Source: Jiella pacifica
Lineage (GTDB): Bacteria; Pseudomonadota; Alphaproteobacteria; Rhizobiales; Rhizobiaceae
Reading direction: 5' to 3'
Assembly: GCF_010500815.1 (NCBI RefSeq)
Contig: NZ_JAAAMG010000015.1
Location: 1 to 64,000 of the forward strand
DNA: 64,000 nucleotides
Shown here: one piece after another, positions 53,175-62,715 of the stretch
Position numbering within the stretch: the stretch's first letter is position 1
Layout of the letters: the number at the start of each line of letters is the position of its first letter
The notes under the pieces: model-generated
Databases searched by the model: none
Told to the model about the DNA's origin: nothing
What the model saw: only the letters and a program-made list of their open reading frames with translations
Program-made: the position numbers and the translations under genes

Positions 53175-54290
53175 ATGCCCTCTGAAACAACCAACGCCCT
53201 CTTCCGCCCGTTTCGTCTGAAAAGCCTGGAGTTGAAAAACCGCATCGTCATGGCGCCGATGACCCGCTCGATGGCGCCGAACGGCGTTCCCGGTGCGGCC
53301 AATGCGGCCTATTACCGCCGGCGCGCCGAAGGCGGCGTCGGGCTGATCCTGTCGGAAGGCACGGTGATCGACCGGCCGGCTGCCCGCAACGACCCGGGCA
53401 TTCCCTTCTTCCACGGCGATGAGGCGCTTGCCGGCTGGCAGGCCGTCATCGATGAAGTGCACGCGGCCGGCGGCAAGATGGCGCCGCAGATCTGGCATGT
53501 CGGCTCGGTGAAGAGCTTCCTGACCAAATGGGAGCCGGCGGCCGGGATCGAGAGTCCCTCGGGCCTCGTCGCGCCCGCGACCCTCAGGGGCGACGCGATG
53601 AGCGAGGAAGCGATCGCCGACACGGTCGCCGCCTTCGCCAAGGCGGCCGTCGATGCGAAGCGCCTCGGCTTCGATACGGTGGAGATCCATGGCGCCCATG
53701 GCTATCTGATCGATCAGTTCTTCTGGTCGGGCACGAATGATCGGGCCGATCGCTGGGGCGGCGCGACGATCAGGGAGCGTTCGCGCTTTGCCGCCGAGGT
53801 GATCGCGGCAATGCGCGAAGCCGTCGGGCCGGACTATCCGATCATCCTGCGCGTCAGCCAATGGAAGCAGCAGGATTTTACCGCGCGGCTCGCCGAAACC
53901 CCGGATGCCATGACGGACTGGCTGGCGCCGCTGGTCGAGGCCGGGGTCGACATTCTCCACTGCTCGCAGCGCCGCTTCTGGGAGCCGGAATTTCCCGAGA
54001 TCGACGGCGAAGAGGGCCTCAACTTCGCCGGCTGGGCGAAGAGGCTGACCGGCGCGGCGACGATCAGCGTCGGCTCCGTCGCCCTTTCCGGCGACTTCAT
54101 GGGCGCCTTCGGCGGCGAAAGCTCGACCTCGGCGGGCCTCGACAGGCTGATCGCCCGCATGGAGCGCGACGAGTTCGACCTCATCGCCGTCGGCCGCGCC
54201 TTGATCAGCGATCCTGACTGGCCGCGGAGGGTGAAAGAGGGCGAAGCTCTGAAGGGCTTCGATGCGGCGAACCTCGCCGAACTCGCCTGA
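53175..54290 (+). CDS. NADH:flavin oxidoreductase, Old Yellow Enzyme family
   Basis: A 371-residue FMN-dependent TIM barrel that reduces alpha,beta-unsaturated carbonyls with NAD(P)H. The N-terminal LKNRIVMAPMTRSMA contributes the FMN-binding Pro-Met-Thr; QIWHVGS is the FMN segment, and DTVEIHGAHGYLIDQFFW replaces the usual HxxN with HGAHGYL. The C-terminal FDLIAVGRALISDPDW binds the FMN phosphate. GGAG precedes ATG 53175. Control by the divergent HxlR regulator is likely. Confidence 0.9.
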   Translation: MPSETTNALFRPFRLKSLELKNRIVMAPMTRSMAPNGVPGAANAAYYRRRAEGGVGLILSEGTVIDRPAARNDPGIPFFHGDEALAGWQAVIDEVHAAGGKMAPQIWHVGSVKSFLTKWEPAAGIESPSGLVAPATLRGDAMSEEAIADTVAAFAKAAVDAKRLGFDTVEIHGAHGYLIDQFFWSGTNDRADRWGGATIRERSRFAAEVIAAMREAVGPDYPIILRVSQWKQQDFTARLAETPDAMTDWLAPLVEAGVDILHCSQRRFWEPEFPEIDGEEGLNFAGWAKRLTGAATISVGSVALSGDFMGAFGGESSTSAGLDRLIARMERDEFDLIAVGRALISDPDWPRRVKEGEALKGFDAANLAELA

Positions 54291-54480
54291 GGCACATCCG
54301 CGAGACGGGTTCTTTTCCGGCAGTGGCGAAACGCTGCCGGAAGGGCGGGCGTCTTCCTGAAGATGCGGAGAGCGGTCGAAGGAGACCGCACGTCGAAGGC
54401 AGGCGGGTCGATTTTCGGGCTGCGGCGGGCGCCCGGCCGGTTTAGAACGGCGATGCAGAACGCCCTATGACGAGAGCCCG

Positions 54481-55128
54481 ATGACCGCTGCCGTGATTGC
54501 CCCCTATCTCGCCTATGCCGCCGCGCTCGGCATCGCCGCCTTCATTCCGGGGCCGGGCGTCGCCGGCCTCGTGGGCCAGTCGCTCGGCAACGGGCTTCGG
54601 GCCTCGCTGTTCTTTCTCGCCGGCTTGGCGCTGGGCGATATCGTTTACCTGACCATCGCCGTCGCCGGTCTCGCCGCTTTGGCGGAGATCTTCGCCGAGG
54701 CGCTGCTCGTCGTGAAGATCCTCGGCGGGGCCTATCTGATCTATCTCGGCTATCTCTTCTGGAACAGCAGAGGCGGCCTCACAAAGCTCGGCGCGGCAAG
54801 GGCCCGCAGCGGCCTGAAGGCTTTTCTCGCCGGCTTCACCGTCACCCTCGGCAACCCCAAGACCATCGTCTTCTACCTGGCACTGCTCCCGAGCGTCCTC
54901 GATCTTCACGGCGTCGGCGTTCCCGAGTGGTCGATGCTGGCGGTCCTCACCGTCATCGTCCTCTTCGTCGTCCTGTCGCCCTATGCGTTGGTTGCCGCCA
55001 AGGCGCGCTCGCTGATGACGCAGCCGGCGGCGCTGCGCCGGCTCAACCGGGTGGCCGGCGGCATCCTCGGCGGCGCCGGGGCGCTGATCCTCGGCGAGGC
55101 GGCGGTGTCGGCGATCCGGCGCGTCTAG
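54481..55128 (+). CDS. LysE/RhtB-family amino-acid exporter
   Basis: A 215-residue membrane protein with six helices. FIPGPGVAGLVGQSLGNGLR near the N-terminus is the LysE signature, and GFTVTLGNPKTIVFYLALLP the second conserved block. Members export amino acids or homoserine-type metabolites. It stands alone ahead of mnmE, with a 200-base gap. Confidence 0.88.
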   Translation: MTAAVIAPYLAYAAALGIAAFIPGPGVAGLVGQSLGNGLRASLFFLAGLALGDIVYLTIAVAGLAALAEIFAEALLVVKILGGAYLIYLGYLFWNSRGGLTKLGAARARSGLKAFLAGFTVTLGNPKTIVFYLALLPSVLDLHGVGVPEWSMLAVLTVIVLFVVLSPYALVAAKARSLMTQPAALRRLNRVAGGILGGAGALILGEAAVSAIRRV

Positions 55129-55329
55129 GGCACCGGCTCGCCTGCGGCCGGCAGTCATCGCACTGTCCAAGGCGGCTTCGAAGGACGCGTTTTGGCTTGC
55201 AGCCCAGGCACAATGGGCGTCGCCGCAGCCGCACCCGCAGCCTCCGAACATCGGACCCGGTCGCGCGCTCCGCCCCGATGGCGTAAGGTCGGCCGGAACG
55301 AACCACCGACGCGATTCAAGGACGCCGGG

Positions 55330-56769
55330 ATGCATTCCGACACCATTGCCGCCCTTTCTTCCGGCGCGCTGCCCTCGGGCGTCGCGGTCGTCCGGGTCAG
55401 CGGGCCGGACGCGAGCGGAGCTTTGACGCGGCTCTGCGGCGGGGTCCCGCCGGAGCGGCGGGCTAGCCTTCGCACCTTCAGGGACGCGGCCGGCGCCGTC
55501 ATCGATCGCGGCATCGCGATCTTCTTTCCCGGACCGGCGACCGTCACCGGCGAGGACATCGCCGAGTTCCACCTCCATGGCGGCCCGGCCGTCGTTACCG
55601 CCTGCCTCCAGGCGATCACCGCGGCCGTCGGCACGCGCCTCGCCGAGGCCGGAGAATTCACCCGGCGATCCTTCGAGAACGGCCGCGTCGACCTCACCGA
55701 GGCCGAGGGCCTCGGCGATCTCATCGCCGCCGAGACGGAAGGCCAGCACCGGGCGGCGGTCCTTCAGGCCGGCGGCGCGCTACGGATACTCTACGAAGGT
55801 TGGATGGCTCGTCTCACCCAGGCGCGGGCACATCTCGAAGCCTCCTTCGACTTTTCCGACGAAGGCGACGTCAGCGAGGACGTCGCCGACACGGTGAGGG
55901 ACGAGGTCGCCGAAATCGTCGCCGAGATCCGCGCCCATCTCGCCCGCGCCGATCGCGGCGAGATCCTGCGCTCCGGCTACAAGGTGGCGATCGTCGGGGC
56001 GCCCAATGCCGGCAAGTCGAGCCTCCTCAACGCGCTCGCCGACCGGGAGGTGGCGATCGTCACCGAGGTTCCCGGCACCACCCGCGACGTCATCGAGGCG
56101 ACGCTCGACCTTTCCGGCATCCCGGTGCGGTTTTCCGACACGGCCGGCATCCGCGAGACCTCGGACAGGGTCGAGGCGATCGGCGTCGAGCGGGCCCGCG
56201 AGGTGATGGCTAAGGCCGACCTCGTCCTCGCCCTCGTCGATCCCCAGCAGGGCCACGGGCCGCTGGCGCGCTTCACCGAGCTTCTGTCTCACGTGAAACA
56301 TCCGATGATGCTGGCCGCCGACGCCTCGCTCGAAGACCTCGCCGAGGGCACAGCCAGGGGCCGCCGGCGCATCCTCACCGTCCGCACCAAGGCCGACCAG
56401 CCGGCGCCGAGCGGGCTGACCGCCCGCTTCGGCAACGAATGGACCGATTTCCGCTTCGACTTCACGGTGTCGGCGAAGACCGGCGCGGGGCTCGACACCT
56501 TGACACAGCGGATCGCCGAACTCGCCGCGGCGGCTGCCGGTGTCGACGGCGGCGGTGAGGTGGCCATCCCGCTGCGCACTCGCCAGCGCGACCTCGTCAC
56601 CGAGACCCTGCATGTCCTCGAAGAGTTCATCGGCAATTCGGCGTTGCCGGCGGAGGTCGGCGCCGAAACCCTGCGCCGAGCCTCGGACACGCTCGGCCGG
56701 CTCACCGGCAAGGTCGGCGTCGAAGACCTCCTCGACGTGATCTTCTCGCAGTTCTGCATCGGCAAGTGA
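55330..56769 (+). CDS. mnmE: tRNA modification GTPase MnmE
   Basis: A 479-residue GTPase that with MnmG adds the 5-carboxymethylaminomethyl group to wobble uridine. The N-terminal tetrahydrofolate-binding domain (TIAALSSGALPSGVAVVRVS) is followed by the G domain with the P-loop GAPNAGKSSLLNAL near residue 223 and the C-terminal motif FCIGK with the catalytic Cys. It is longer than the usual 450 residues. AAGGA precedes ATG 55330. A parS-like sequence lies in it (56285-56300). mnmG is 2.3 kb downstream, with chaC and a Uma2-family gene in between. Confidence 0.94.
   Translation: MHSDTIAALSSGALPSGVAVVRVSGPDASGALTRLCGGVPPERRASLRTFRDAAGAVIDRGIAIFFPGPATVTGEDIAEFHLHGGPAVVTACLQAITAAVGTRLAEAGEFTRRSFENGRVDLTEAEGLGDLIAAETEGQHRAAVLQAGGALRILYEGWMARLTQARAHLEASFDFSDEGDVSEDVADTVRDEVAEIVAEIRAHLARADRGEILRSGYKVAIVGAPNAGKSSLLNALADREVAIVTEVPGTTRDVIEATLDLSGIPVRFSDTAGIRETSDRVEAIGVERAREVMAKADLVLALVDPQQGHGPLARFTELLSHVKHPMMLAADASLEDLAEGTARGRRRILTVRTKADQPAPSGLTARFGNEWTDFRFDFTVSAKTGAGLDTLTQRIAELAAAAAGVDGGGEVAIPLRTRQRDLVTETLHVLEEFIGNSALPAEVGAETLRRASDTLGRLTGKVGVEDLLDVIFSQFCIGK
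56285..56300. promoter_or_regulatory. parS-like site 4
   Basis: TGTCTCACGTGAAACA, 15 of 16 bases of the parS consensus, inside mnmE, where it encodes LSHVKH. Confidence 0.8.
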
Positions 56770-57315
56770 GGGAGAGGCTGATCACGGCGGCCCCCTCGCC
56801 GCGCGGCCGAGGGTTTGGACGGCGGGTCGCGGCGATTGACGCTCGTCGTCCCGGACTCCGAGCCGGCCTATGACAGCCAGAAGAGTGAGCATGCGAAGGC
56901 CGCCCAAGAGCGTCGCGTTTCATCATCCCTCATCCTGAGGTGCCGCCGAAGGCTCCTGAGCCTGTCGAAGGATCGAAGGGCGAGGGATGACAGGCGCCCC
57001 GCCCCGCCCCTCGCCCTTCGAGGCTTCACCGGCCTTCGGCCGGCTCGCACCTCAGGATGAGGGGCTCAGAGCGGCGACCGCCGGAGCGGATGGGCTCGGC
57101 GCGGGGAACGGCGTTCTGCAAGGATCCGGGGTTGAAGACGCTTCGGTCTGCTCGATCCTGCGGCCCGGCCATGTCTCGGGGCGTGGGACGACCGCCGAAG
57201 CACCAACGAAGCACGCGCGCGAAGCCGTGAACCCGTCGGGCTTGGTAACACGGATCGACCGGCCCCTGCCCGGCCGGAGAGCCCGGACGTCCAACGTCTC
57301 GCCAGCGAGCGCCCC
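56770..57315. other. intergenic region with palindromic repeats
   Basis: 546 bases between the convergent mnmE and chaC genes. The middle is a CTCATCCTGAG-type repeat (56922-57066). No gene, terminator with a T-run, or RNA gene is recognised. Confidence 0.65.
56922..57066. repeat. CTCATCCTGAG-type palindromic element, long copy
   Basis: Outer arms CCCTCATCCTGAGGTGC and GCACCTCAGGATGAGGGG, inner TCGAAGGGCGAGGG and CCCTCGCCCTTCGA. A short relative is at 3616-3650. Confidence 0.8.
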
Positions 57316-58041
57316 CTACGCCGCGCGCTGGTGGATGTCGCGGATTTCCTCGGCGACGAGTTCCTGAAGCCGCCAGAGATTGCGGTCGCGGATGCCGAAT
57401 TCTTCGAGATGGCGGACGGTGTTGTGGAGATATTCGGCGCAGGAGCCGGCGTGGCCGCAGGCGCGGGCGAGGATCGGCGCGACCTCTTCGAGCGGCAGCC
57501 GGCTGGCGATCCGCTCGCCCTTCGGCCCCGCCCAGAAGGTCAGTGCCCGGAGCCGGCCCTGGCTGGTGCGCACCGGCACCCAGCGGGCCATCGAGGCTGC
57601 CTGATGGAAGCGGATCTCGCGATAGAGGACCCGCCGGAGCTGGGCCCTGCGGTCCGCGTCCCGGAGCCGGTAGATCACCCCGTCGCAGCGCCCGCCCCGC
57701 TCCAGCGCCATCATCAGCCCGGGCTGCTCGGGCGAGCCGCGCCAGCGGGTCATCTTCAGGCAGAAGGAGCGATGCCAGCCATAGGCCGTGGCGAGCTTGT
57801 GATCCACGGCGTCGAAGTCCGGCTTCCAGATCAAAGATCCATAGGCGAAGACCCAGACGGGCTCCTCGCCGCTCTCTTCGTCATAGCGCTCCGCCAGCGC
57901 GTCCAGCTCCTCGTCGCTCAAAAGGGTCCAGCCCGGCTCGGGCCCGCGTTCCGGCTCCGGCCGGATCGTCAGCGCCACGAGGTCGGGCGTCAAAGCGAGG
58001 GGTGAGGAGGCCGGGGCGGTGGAATCGCGATGGTCGGTCAT
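57316..58041 (-). CDS. chaC: ChaC-like gamma-glutamylcyclotransferase
   Basis: A 241-residue cytoplasmic enzyme that splits glutathione into 5-oxoproline and Cys-Gly. The substrate-binding motif VFAYGSLIWKP, and the catalytic-Glu region YLEREI-like VLYREIRFHQAA, are visible, along with YLHNTVRHLEEFGI at the C-terminus. The first 55 residues are variable. It is a single gene convergent with mnmE. Confidence 0.9.
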   Translation of the reverse strand: MTDHRDSTAPASSPLALTPDLVALTIRPEPERGPEPGWTLLSDEELDALAERYDEESGEEPVWVFAYGSLIWKPDFDAVDHKLATAYGWHRSFCLKMTRWRGSPEQPGLMMALERGGRCDGVIYRLRDADRRAQLRRVLYREIRFHQAASMARWVPVRTSQGRLRALTFWAGPKGERIASRLPLEEVAPILARACGHAGSCAEYLHNTVRHLEEFGIRDRNLWRLQELVAEEIRDIHQRAA

Positions 58042-58251
58042 GAAGTCCTGTCGCCAGCTGGTGGATTTGCAGCCACTCGTCAGATCTGCCGCGAAAACGG
58101 GCGGATCCGTTGCGAGGGGAGATTAACGCGACGGACTGCGCGGTCCACACTCTTTCTGATCGACGGTCCGTTTCGGATTACCAGCCGATGGTGTCGTCAG
58201 CTGAAGGCCGGGGCGACCGGAATGACATACCGGTGAAGCGCGCGGCCCGCC

Positions 58252-58821
58252 TCATGGCTGGAAAGTCAGCCGGTCATAGAGTTCGGCAAGCGGCAGGTCG
58301 ATGGAAACGGCGTCGAGGTGGATGACGCCATCGACGCCGAGGATCTCCTCCGGGGTCCAGTCGCTCCCCTCTTCGCCGCCGCGCGACCAGACCAGCACCT
58401 GCGGGCGCGTCGGTTCGACCACGACGATGTGGCGCATGGTCGAGACGCGCTTGTATTCGTCGACCTTGCGCAGCCGGTCGAAGTCCCGCGTCGAGGGCGA
58501 CAGCACCTCAAAGACGACCACCGGTTCGGCGGCGAGATAGCCGTCCGGATCGAAGCTGCCGCAATCGATGCCGGCGTCCGGCCGGCGGATCTGGCCGGGA
58601 AGGGTTTCGATGCCGATGTCGGCGGTAAAAACGCGACACGGTTCGCCGCGCAATCGCTGTCCGATTTCACCGATGATGTTCGCAACGGCGAGGTTGTGGC
58701 CCATCAGGGAACGGGATTGCAGCAAAGGGAATCCACCGACGAGTTCATATTGCTCCTCCTGCTCCACCTGCCAGGCGAAGAACTCATCGAGCGTCCAGGG
58801 ACGGGTCTCCAGAAGGCTCAT
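58252..58821 (-). CDS. Uma2-family (DUF820) putative restriction-like endonuclease
   Basis: A 189-residue protein with the PD-(D/E)xK-like fold pattern: TLDEFFAWQVEQEEQYELVG at the N-terminus, RPDAGIDCG and VVFEVLSPSTRDFDRLRK, whose Asp and Glu-x-x residues would bind metal. The family is widespread in bacteria with unknown substrate. It is a lone gene next to mnmG, transcribed away from it. Confidence 0.82.
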   Translation of the reverse strand: MSLLETRPWTLDEFFAWQVEQEEQYELVGGFPLLQSRSLMGHNLAVANIIGEIGQRLRGEPCRVFTADIGIETLPGQIRRPDAGIDCGSFDPDGYLAAEPVVVFEVLSPSTRDFDRLRKVDEYKRVSTMRHIVVVEPTRPQVLVWSRGGEEGSDWTPEEILGVDGVIHLDAVSIDLPLAELYDRLTFQP

Positions 58822-59052
58822 GGTCGTGGTCCTCGCGGCGTCGACCGGGCTCCGGGCGGCAGCGTTGTTCGTGCGGCGCGTTTCCCTTATACGGACGATT
58901 GTAAAGCATGAGTGGGCAAAGACCCATATGGGTTTCGGAGACACCTGATATCGGGTTCGACCCCGGGTGGACTGCCGCCGCCTCGTGCTGACCTTGCCAC
59001 CGTGTCCGCGCAGGACGTCCGCTTGAACTGACCCGAAGACGCAAAGACGATC

Positions 59053-60960
59053 ATGACCGCCACCCGCGCCCCCTCCCCTGTCCCGGCCGCCATGCCCGCT
59101 CGCGCCGACGTGGTCGTGGTCGGCGGCGGGCATGCCGGCTGCGAGGCCGCCAGCGCCGCGGCGCGGGCCGGCGCGAACACGGTCCTCGTCACCCATCGCT
59201 TCGACACGATCGGCGCGATGAGCTGCAACCCTGCCATCGGCGGCATCGGCAAGGGCCATCTGGTGCGTGAGATCGACGCCCTCGGCGGGCTGATGGGCCT
59301 TGCCGCCGACCGTGGCGGCATCCAGTTCCGCATGCTCAACCGGAGCAAGGGCCCGGCCGTCTGGGGCCCGCGCACCCAGGCCGACCGCAAGCTCTACCGC
59401 GCCGCCATGCAGGGCCTGATCCGGGAGACGGAGGGGCTGACGGTGGTCGAGGGCGACGTCTTCGATCTCAAGCTTGATGCCTCCGGCGCCGTCTCGGGCA
59501 TCGTATTTGCCGACGGCCGAAGCATCGCCTGTCGCGCCGTGGTGCTGACCACCGGCACGTTTCTCGGTGGGCTGATCCATATCGGCGATCGACAGATTCC
59601 CGCCGGCCGGATGGGCGAGGATCCCTCGCTGGGCCTTTCGGGCACGCTGCGCCGCCTTGGCCTGTCGCTGGGACGTCTGAAGACCGGGACGCCGGCCAGG
59701 CTCGACGGCCGGACGATCGACTGGGCGAGCCTCGACAGCCAGAAGCCGGACGAGGAGCCGGTGCCCTTCTCCTTCCTGACGGATCGCATCGACAATCCGC
59801 AAATCGACTGCGGCATCACCCGCACGACGCCCGAGACCCACGCGATCATCCGCGACAATCTCGCCCGCTCGGCGCTCTATTCGGGCAAGATCGAGGGTGT
59901 CGGGCCGCGCTATTGCCCGTCGATCGAGGACAAGATCGTCAAGTTCGGCGACCGCGACGGCCACCAGATCTTCCTCGAACCGGAAGGGCTCGACGACGAC
60001 ACCGTCTATCCGAACGGCCTGTCGACCTCTCTCCCGGAAGAAGTGCAGGACGCCTTCCTCCGCTCGATTCCCGGGCTCGAAAAGGTGGCGATCCTGAAGC
60101 CCGGCTACGCCATCGAGTACGACCATGTCGATCCGCGCGAGCTCGACCGGGCGCTTGCCGTCCGCAAGGCGCCGGGGCTTTTCCTCGCCGGCCAGATCAA
60201 CGGCACCACCGGCTACGAGGAGGCCGGCGCGCAAGGGCTCGTCGCCGGGCTGAACGCAGCCCGCCTCGCCGGTGGATCGGAGCCGGTCGTTCTCGGCCGC
60301 GCCGACGCCTATATCGGCGTGATGATCGACGACCTGACGCGCACCGGCGTCACCGAGCCCTATCGCATGTTCACCTCCAGGGCGGAGTTCCGCCTGTCGC
60401 TCAGGGCCGACAATGCCGACCGGCGGCTGACGCCGCTGGCGACGGAACTCGGCATCGTCTCCGCCGATCGGGCCGAGCGCTTCTCCCGTGCCGAAGCTGC
60501 CTTCCTGGCGGCCCGAGCGGCGCTGGAAGCGGCGAAGCTCACTCCGTCCGAGGCGGGCCGGCACGGCATCGCCGTCAATCAGGACGGCCGGCGGCGGAGC
60601 GCCTGGCAGTTGCTCGCCCAGAGCGCCATCGAGCCGGACCGGCTGGTCGCGGTGTTTCCCGAACTCGCCGCCATCGACGAAAAGACCTTTGCGCGAGCGC
60701 GGATCGAGGCGGGCTACGACGTCTATCTCGATCGCCAGAAGAAGGATCAGGAGCGGCTGCGGAAGGACGAGGCGCGCGAAATCCCGGTCGATCTCGATTA
60801 CACCGGCATTCCGGGGCTCTCCAACGAGCTACGCCAGAAGCTGACGGCCCGGCGCCCTGGCAACGTCGCCGAGGCCGAACGCATCGACGGGATGACGCCG
60901 GCAGCGCTTGCCCTCGTCCTTCTCGCCATCCGCCGGAGTTCACTCGCCGATGCGGCGTGA
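59053..60960 (+). CDS. mnmG: tRNA uridine-5-carboxymethylaminomethyl modification enzyme MnmG
   Basis: A 635-residue FAD enzyme, partner of MnmE. Seen are the FAD motif [20 protein letters not shown] at residues 20-39, the family signatures [20 protein letters not shown] and [12 protein letters not shown], the [19 protein letters not shown] block and the C-terminal IPGLS helix region. It heads mnmG-rsmG-parA-parB, the conserved alphaproteobacterial partition operon. Confidence 0.96.
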   Translation: MTATRAPSPVPAAMPARADVVVVGGGHAGCEAASAAARAGANTVLVTHRFDTIGAMSCNPAIGGIGKGHLVREIDALGGLMGLAADRGGIQFRMLNRSKGPAVWGPRTQADRKLYRAAMQGLIRETEGLTVVEGDVFDLKLDASGAVSGIVFADGRSIACRAVVLTTGTFLGGLIHIGDRQIPAGRMGEDPSLGLSGTLRRLGLSLGRLKTGTPARLDGRTIDWASLDSQKPDEEPVPFSFLTDRIDNPQIDCGITRTTPETHAIIRDNLARSALYSGKIEGVGPRYCPSIEDKIVKFGDRDGHQIFLEPEGLDDDTVYPNGLSTSLPEEVQDAFLRSIPGLEKVAILKPGYAIEYDHVDPRELDRALAVRKAPGLFLAGQINGTTGYEEAGAQGLVAGLNAARLAGGSEPVVLGRADAYIGVMIDDLTRTGVTEPYRMFTSRAEFRLSLRADNADRRLTPLATELGIVSADRAERFSRAEAAFLAARAALEAAKLTPSEAGRHGIAVNQDGRRRSAWQLLAQSAIEPDRLVAVFPELAAIDEKTFARARIEAGYDVYLDRQKKDQERLRKDEAREIPVDLDYTGIPGLSNELRQKLTARRPGNVAEAERIDGMTPAALALVLLAIRRSSLADAA

Positions 60961-61744
60961 TCGCTCGGGCCGCTCGCGTCCTGTGACCGGCGAGCCATCG
61001 AACCGGGCGACGCGGCCCGACGGCCGCAACTCCGTCGACCGATCCGTTACGAGCGCCTCGCCAGCCGCCTCCGATGCGCGGCCCCCGAAGCCGCTGGATC
61101 TTGAGAATATTGCACTGCAACAAGCTGCCGGCCGCGCGTGGCTCATCGACCATTACGCCGTTTCACGTGAAACGCTGGCGCGGCTCGACGCCTATGTGGC
61201 GATGCTGACCGACTGGCAGACGCGGATGAACCTCGTCGCGCCTTCGACGCTCGGCGACGTCTGGCGGCGGCACGTCGCCGACTCGCTCAGTCTCGAACGG
61301 CTGCTGCCGGAGTTTTCGCAGGCGGTCGATCTCGGCTCGGGTGGCGGCCTGCCCGCCCTCGTCATCGCGGCCTGCCGGCCGGAGAGCGCTGTCGACATGG
61401 TGGAGTCGAGCCGCAAGAAGGCGGCCTTTCTGGCGGCCGCGCGGACGGAAATGGGCGTCATGGGTACGGTCCATCCGGTACGGATCGAGACGGCCGGTCA
61501 AGTTCTCGGCCGGGCCGAGGTCGTCACCGCCCGCGCATTGGCGTCGCTGGACGATCTCCTGGCCATGGTCGCACCGCATATTTCACGTGAAACACGGTGC
61601 TTCTTTCAAAAGGGGCGCAGTCATGAACAGGAAATAGCGGCCGCGACTGCCAATTGGCGATTCACCATGATAATTCATGAATCACAGGTGGAGGCTGATT
61701 CGGTCATCCTCGAGGTCGCCGCCATCGCGCGGCGCCAAGGCTGA
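60950..61744 (+). CDS. rsmG: 16S rRNA (guanine-N7) methyltransferase RsmG
   Basis: A 264-residue SAM methyltransferase acting on G527 of 16S rRNA. Motif I is [16 protein letters not shown], and [20 protein letters not shown] is the family signature. About 60 extra residues precede the usual start; ATG 60950 overlaps the mnmG stop by eleven bases. Two parS-like sites lie in its coding region, encoding VSRET and ISRET. Confidence 0.93.
   Translation: MRRDRSGRSRPVTGEPSNRATRPDGRNSVDRSVTSASPAASDARPPKPLDLENIALQQAAGRAWLIDHYAVSRETLARLDAYVAMLTDWQTRMNLVAPSTLGDVWRRHVADSLSLERLLPEFSQAVDLGSGGGLPALVIAACRPESAVDMVESSRKKAAFLAAARTEMGVMGTVHPVRIETAGQVLGRAEVVTARALASLDDLLAMVAPHISRETRCFFQKGRSHEQEIAAATANWRFTMIIHESQVEADSVILEVAAIARRQG
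61159..61174. promoter_or_regulatory. parS-like site 5
   Basis: CGTTTCACGTGAAACG, a perfect 16-base palindrome with 14 of 16 bases of the parS consensus, inside rsmG. Confidence 0.85.
61579..61594. promoter_or_regulatory. parS-like site 6
   Basis: TATTTCACGTGAAACA, 15 of 16 bases of the parS consensus, inside rsmG, 420 bases after site 5. Confidence 0.85.
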
Positions 61745-61837
61745 GACGGCCCTGCCGACGGGCGATGTCGCCATTCCCGACCTGCGGCGGGCGGGGGTGA
61801 CCGATGCCGACACCTCAAAAGACTTGGAATTCAGCCG

Positions 61838-62641
61838 ATGGACGTGGCGGAGCCTATGCGGATCATCACGATCGCCAACCAGAAGGGCGGTGTCGGCAAG
61901 ACGACCACCGCCATCAATCTCGCCACTGCGCTCGCCGCGGTGGACAAGCGCGCCCTCCTGATCGATCTCGATCCCCAGGGCAACGCCTCGACCGGGCTTG
62001 GCATCGACAAGGAAGATCGCGAACTCTCCTCCTACGACGTCCTGAAGGAAGACGCTTCGATCAGTCAGGCGGCGATGCGGACGGCCGTGCCGAACCTGTC
62101 GATCATTCCCTCGACCATGGATCTTCTTGGCCTGGAGACGGAGATATCCGGCATCCACGGGCGGGCCTACCGGCTGCGCGACGCGCTGCATTTCCATCAG
62201 CAGGAAGGCGCCGATTACGACTTCGTTCTGGTCGACTGCCCGCCCTCGCTCAACATCTTGACCATCAATGCCATGGCCGCCGCCGATGCCGTCCTGGTGC
62301 CGCTGCAATGCGAGTTCTTCGCCCTCGAAGGCCTGTCGCAGCTCTTGCAGACGGTGGAGCAGGTGCGCGACAGCCTCAATCCGATGCTCGGCCTGCACGG
62401 CATCGTCCTGACCATGTATGACAGCCGCAACAATCTCGCCGCCCAGGTGGTCCGGGACGTCCGCTCCTATATGGGCGAGCATGTCTACGACACGGTGATC
62501 CCGCGCAACGTCCGGATCTCCGAGGCGCCTTCCTATGGGAAGCCGGCGATCCTCTACGACCTCAAATGCCCCGGCAGCCAGGCCTATATCCAGCTCGCCT
62601 CCGAGGTGATCCGGCGCGAGGAAAGGCTCGTCGCCGCGTGA
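61838..62641 (+). CDS. parA: chromosome partition ATPase ParA
   Basis: A 267-residue Walker-type ATPase that moves ParB-parS complexes along the nucleoid. The deviant Walker A is NQKGGVGKTTT (residues 14-24), and the second conserved segments are LIDLDPQGNASTGLG and VLVDCPPSLNILTINA. ATG 61856 (MRIITIANQ) is a possible alternative start. It is 93 bases after rsmG and 74 bases before parB. Confidence 0.96.
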   Translation: MDVAEPMRIITIANQKGGVGKTTTAINLATALAAVDKRALLIDLDPQGNASTGLGIDKEDRELSSYDVLKEDASISQAAMRTAVPNLSIIPSTMDLLGLETEISGIHGRAYRLRDALHFHQQEGADYDFVLVDCPPSLNILTINAMAAADAVLVPLQCEFFALEGLSQLLQTVEQVRDSLNPMLGLHGIVLTMYDSRNNLAAQVVRDVRSYMGEHVYDTVIPRNVRISEAPSYGKPAILYDLKCPGSQAYIQLASEVIRREERLVAA

Positions 62642-62715
62642 GCCGGACGGACGGGACGGGGACGGGCGGCGAAGCGACGAACAAGGCGGTGCAGACGGAA
62701 GATGGGAAGAGGCCA

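Noticed and set aside
58948-58980. GGGTTCGACCCC, resembling a tRNA T-arm
   Set aside because: No acceptor, D-arm or anticodon stem could be folded around it.
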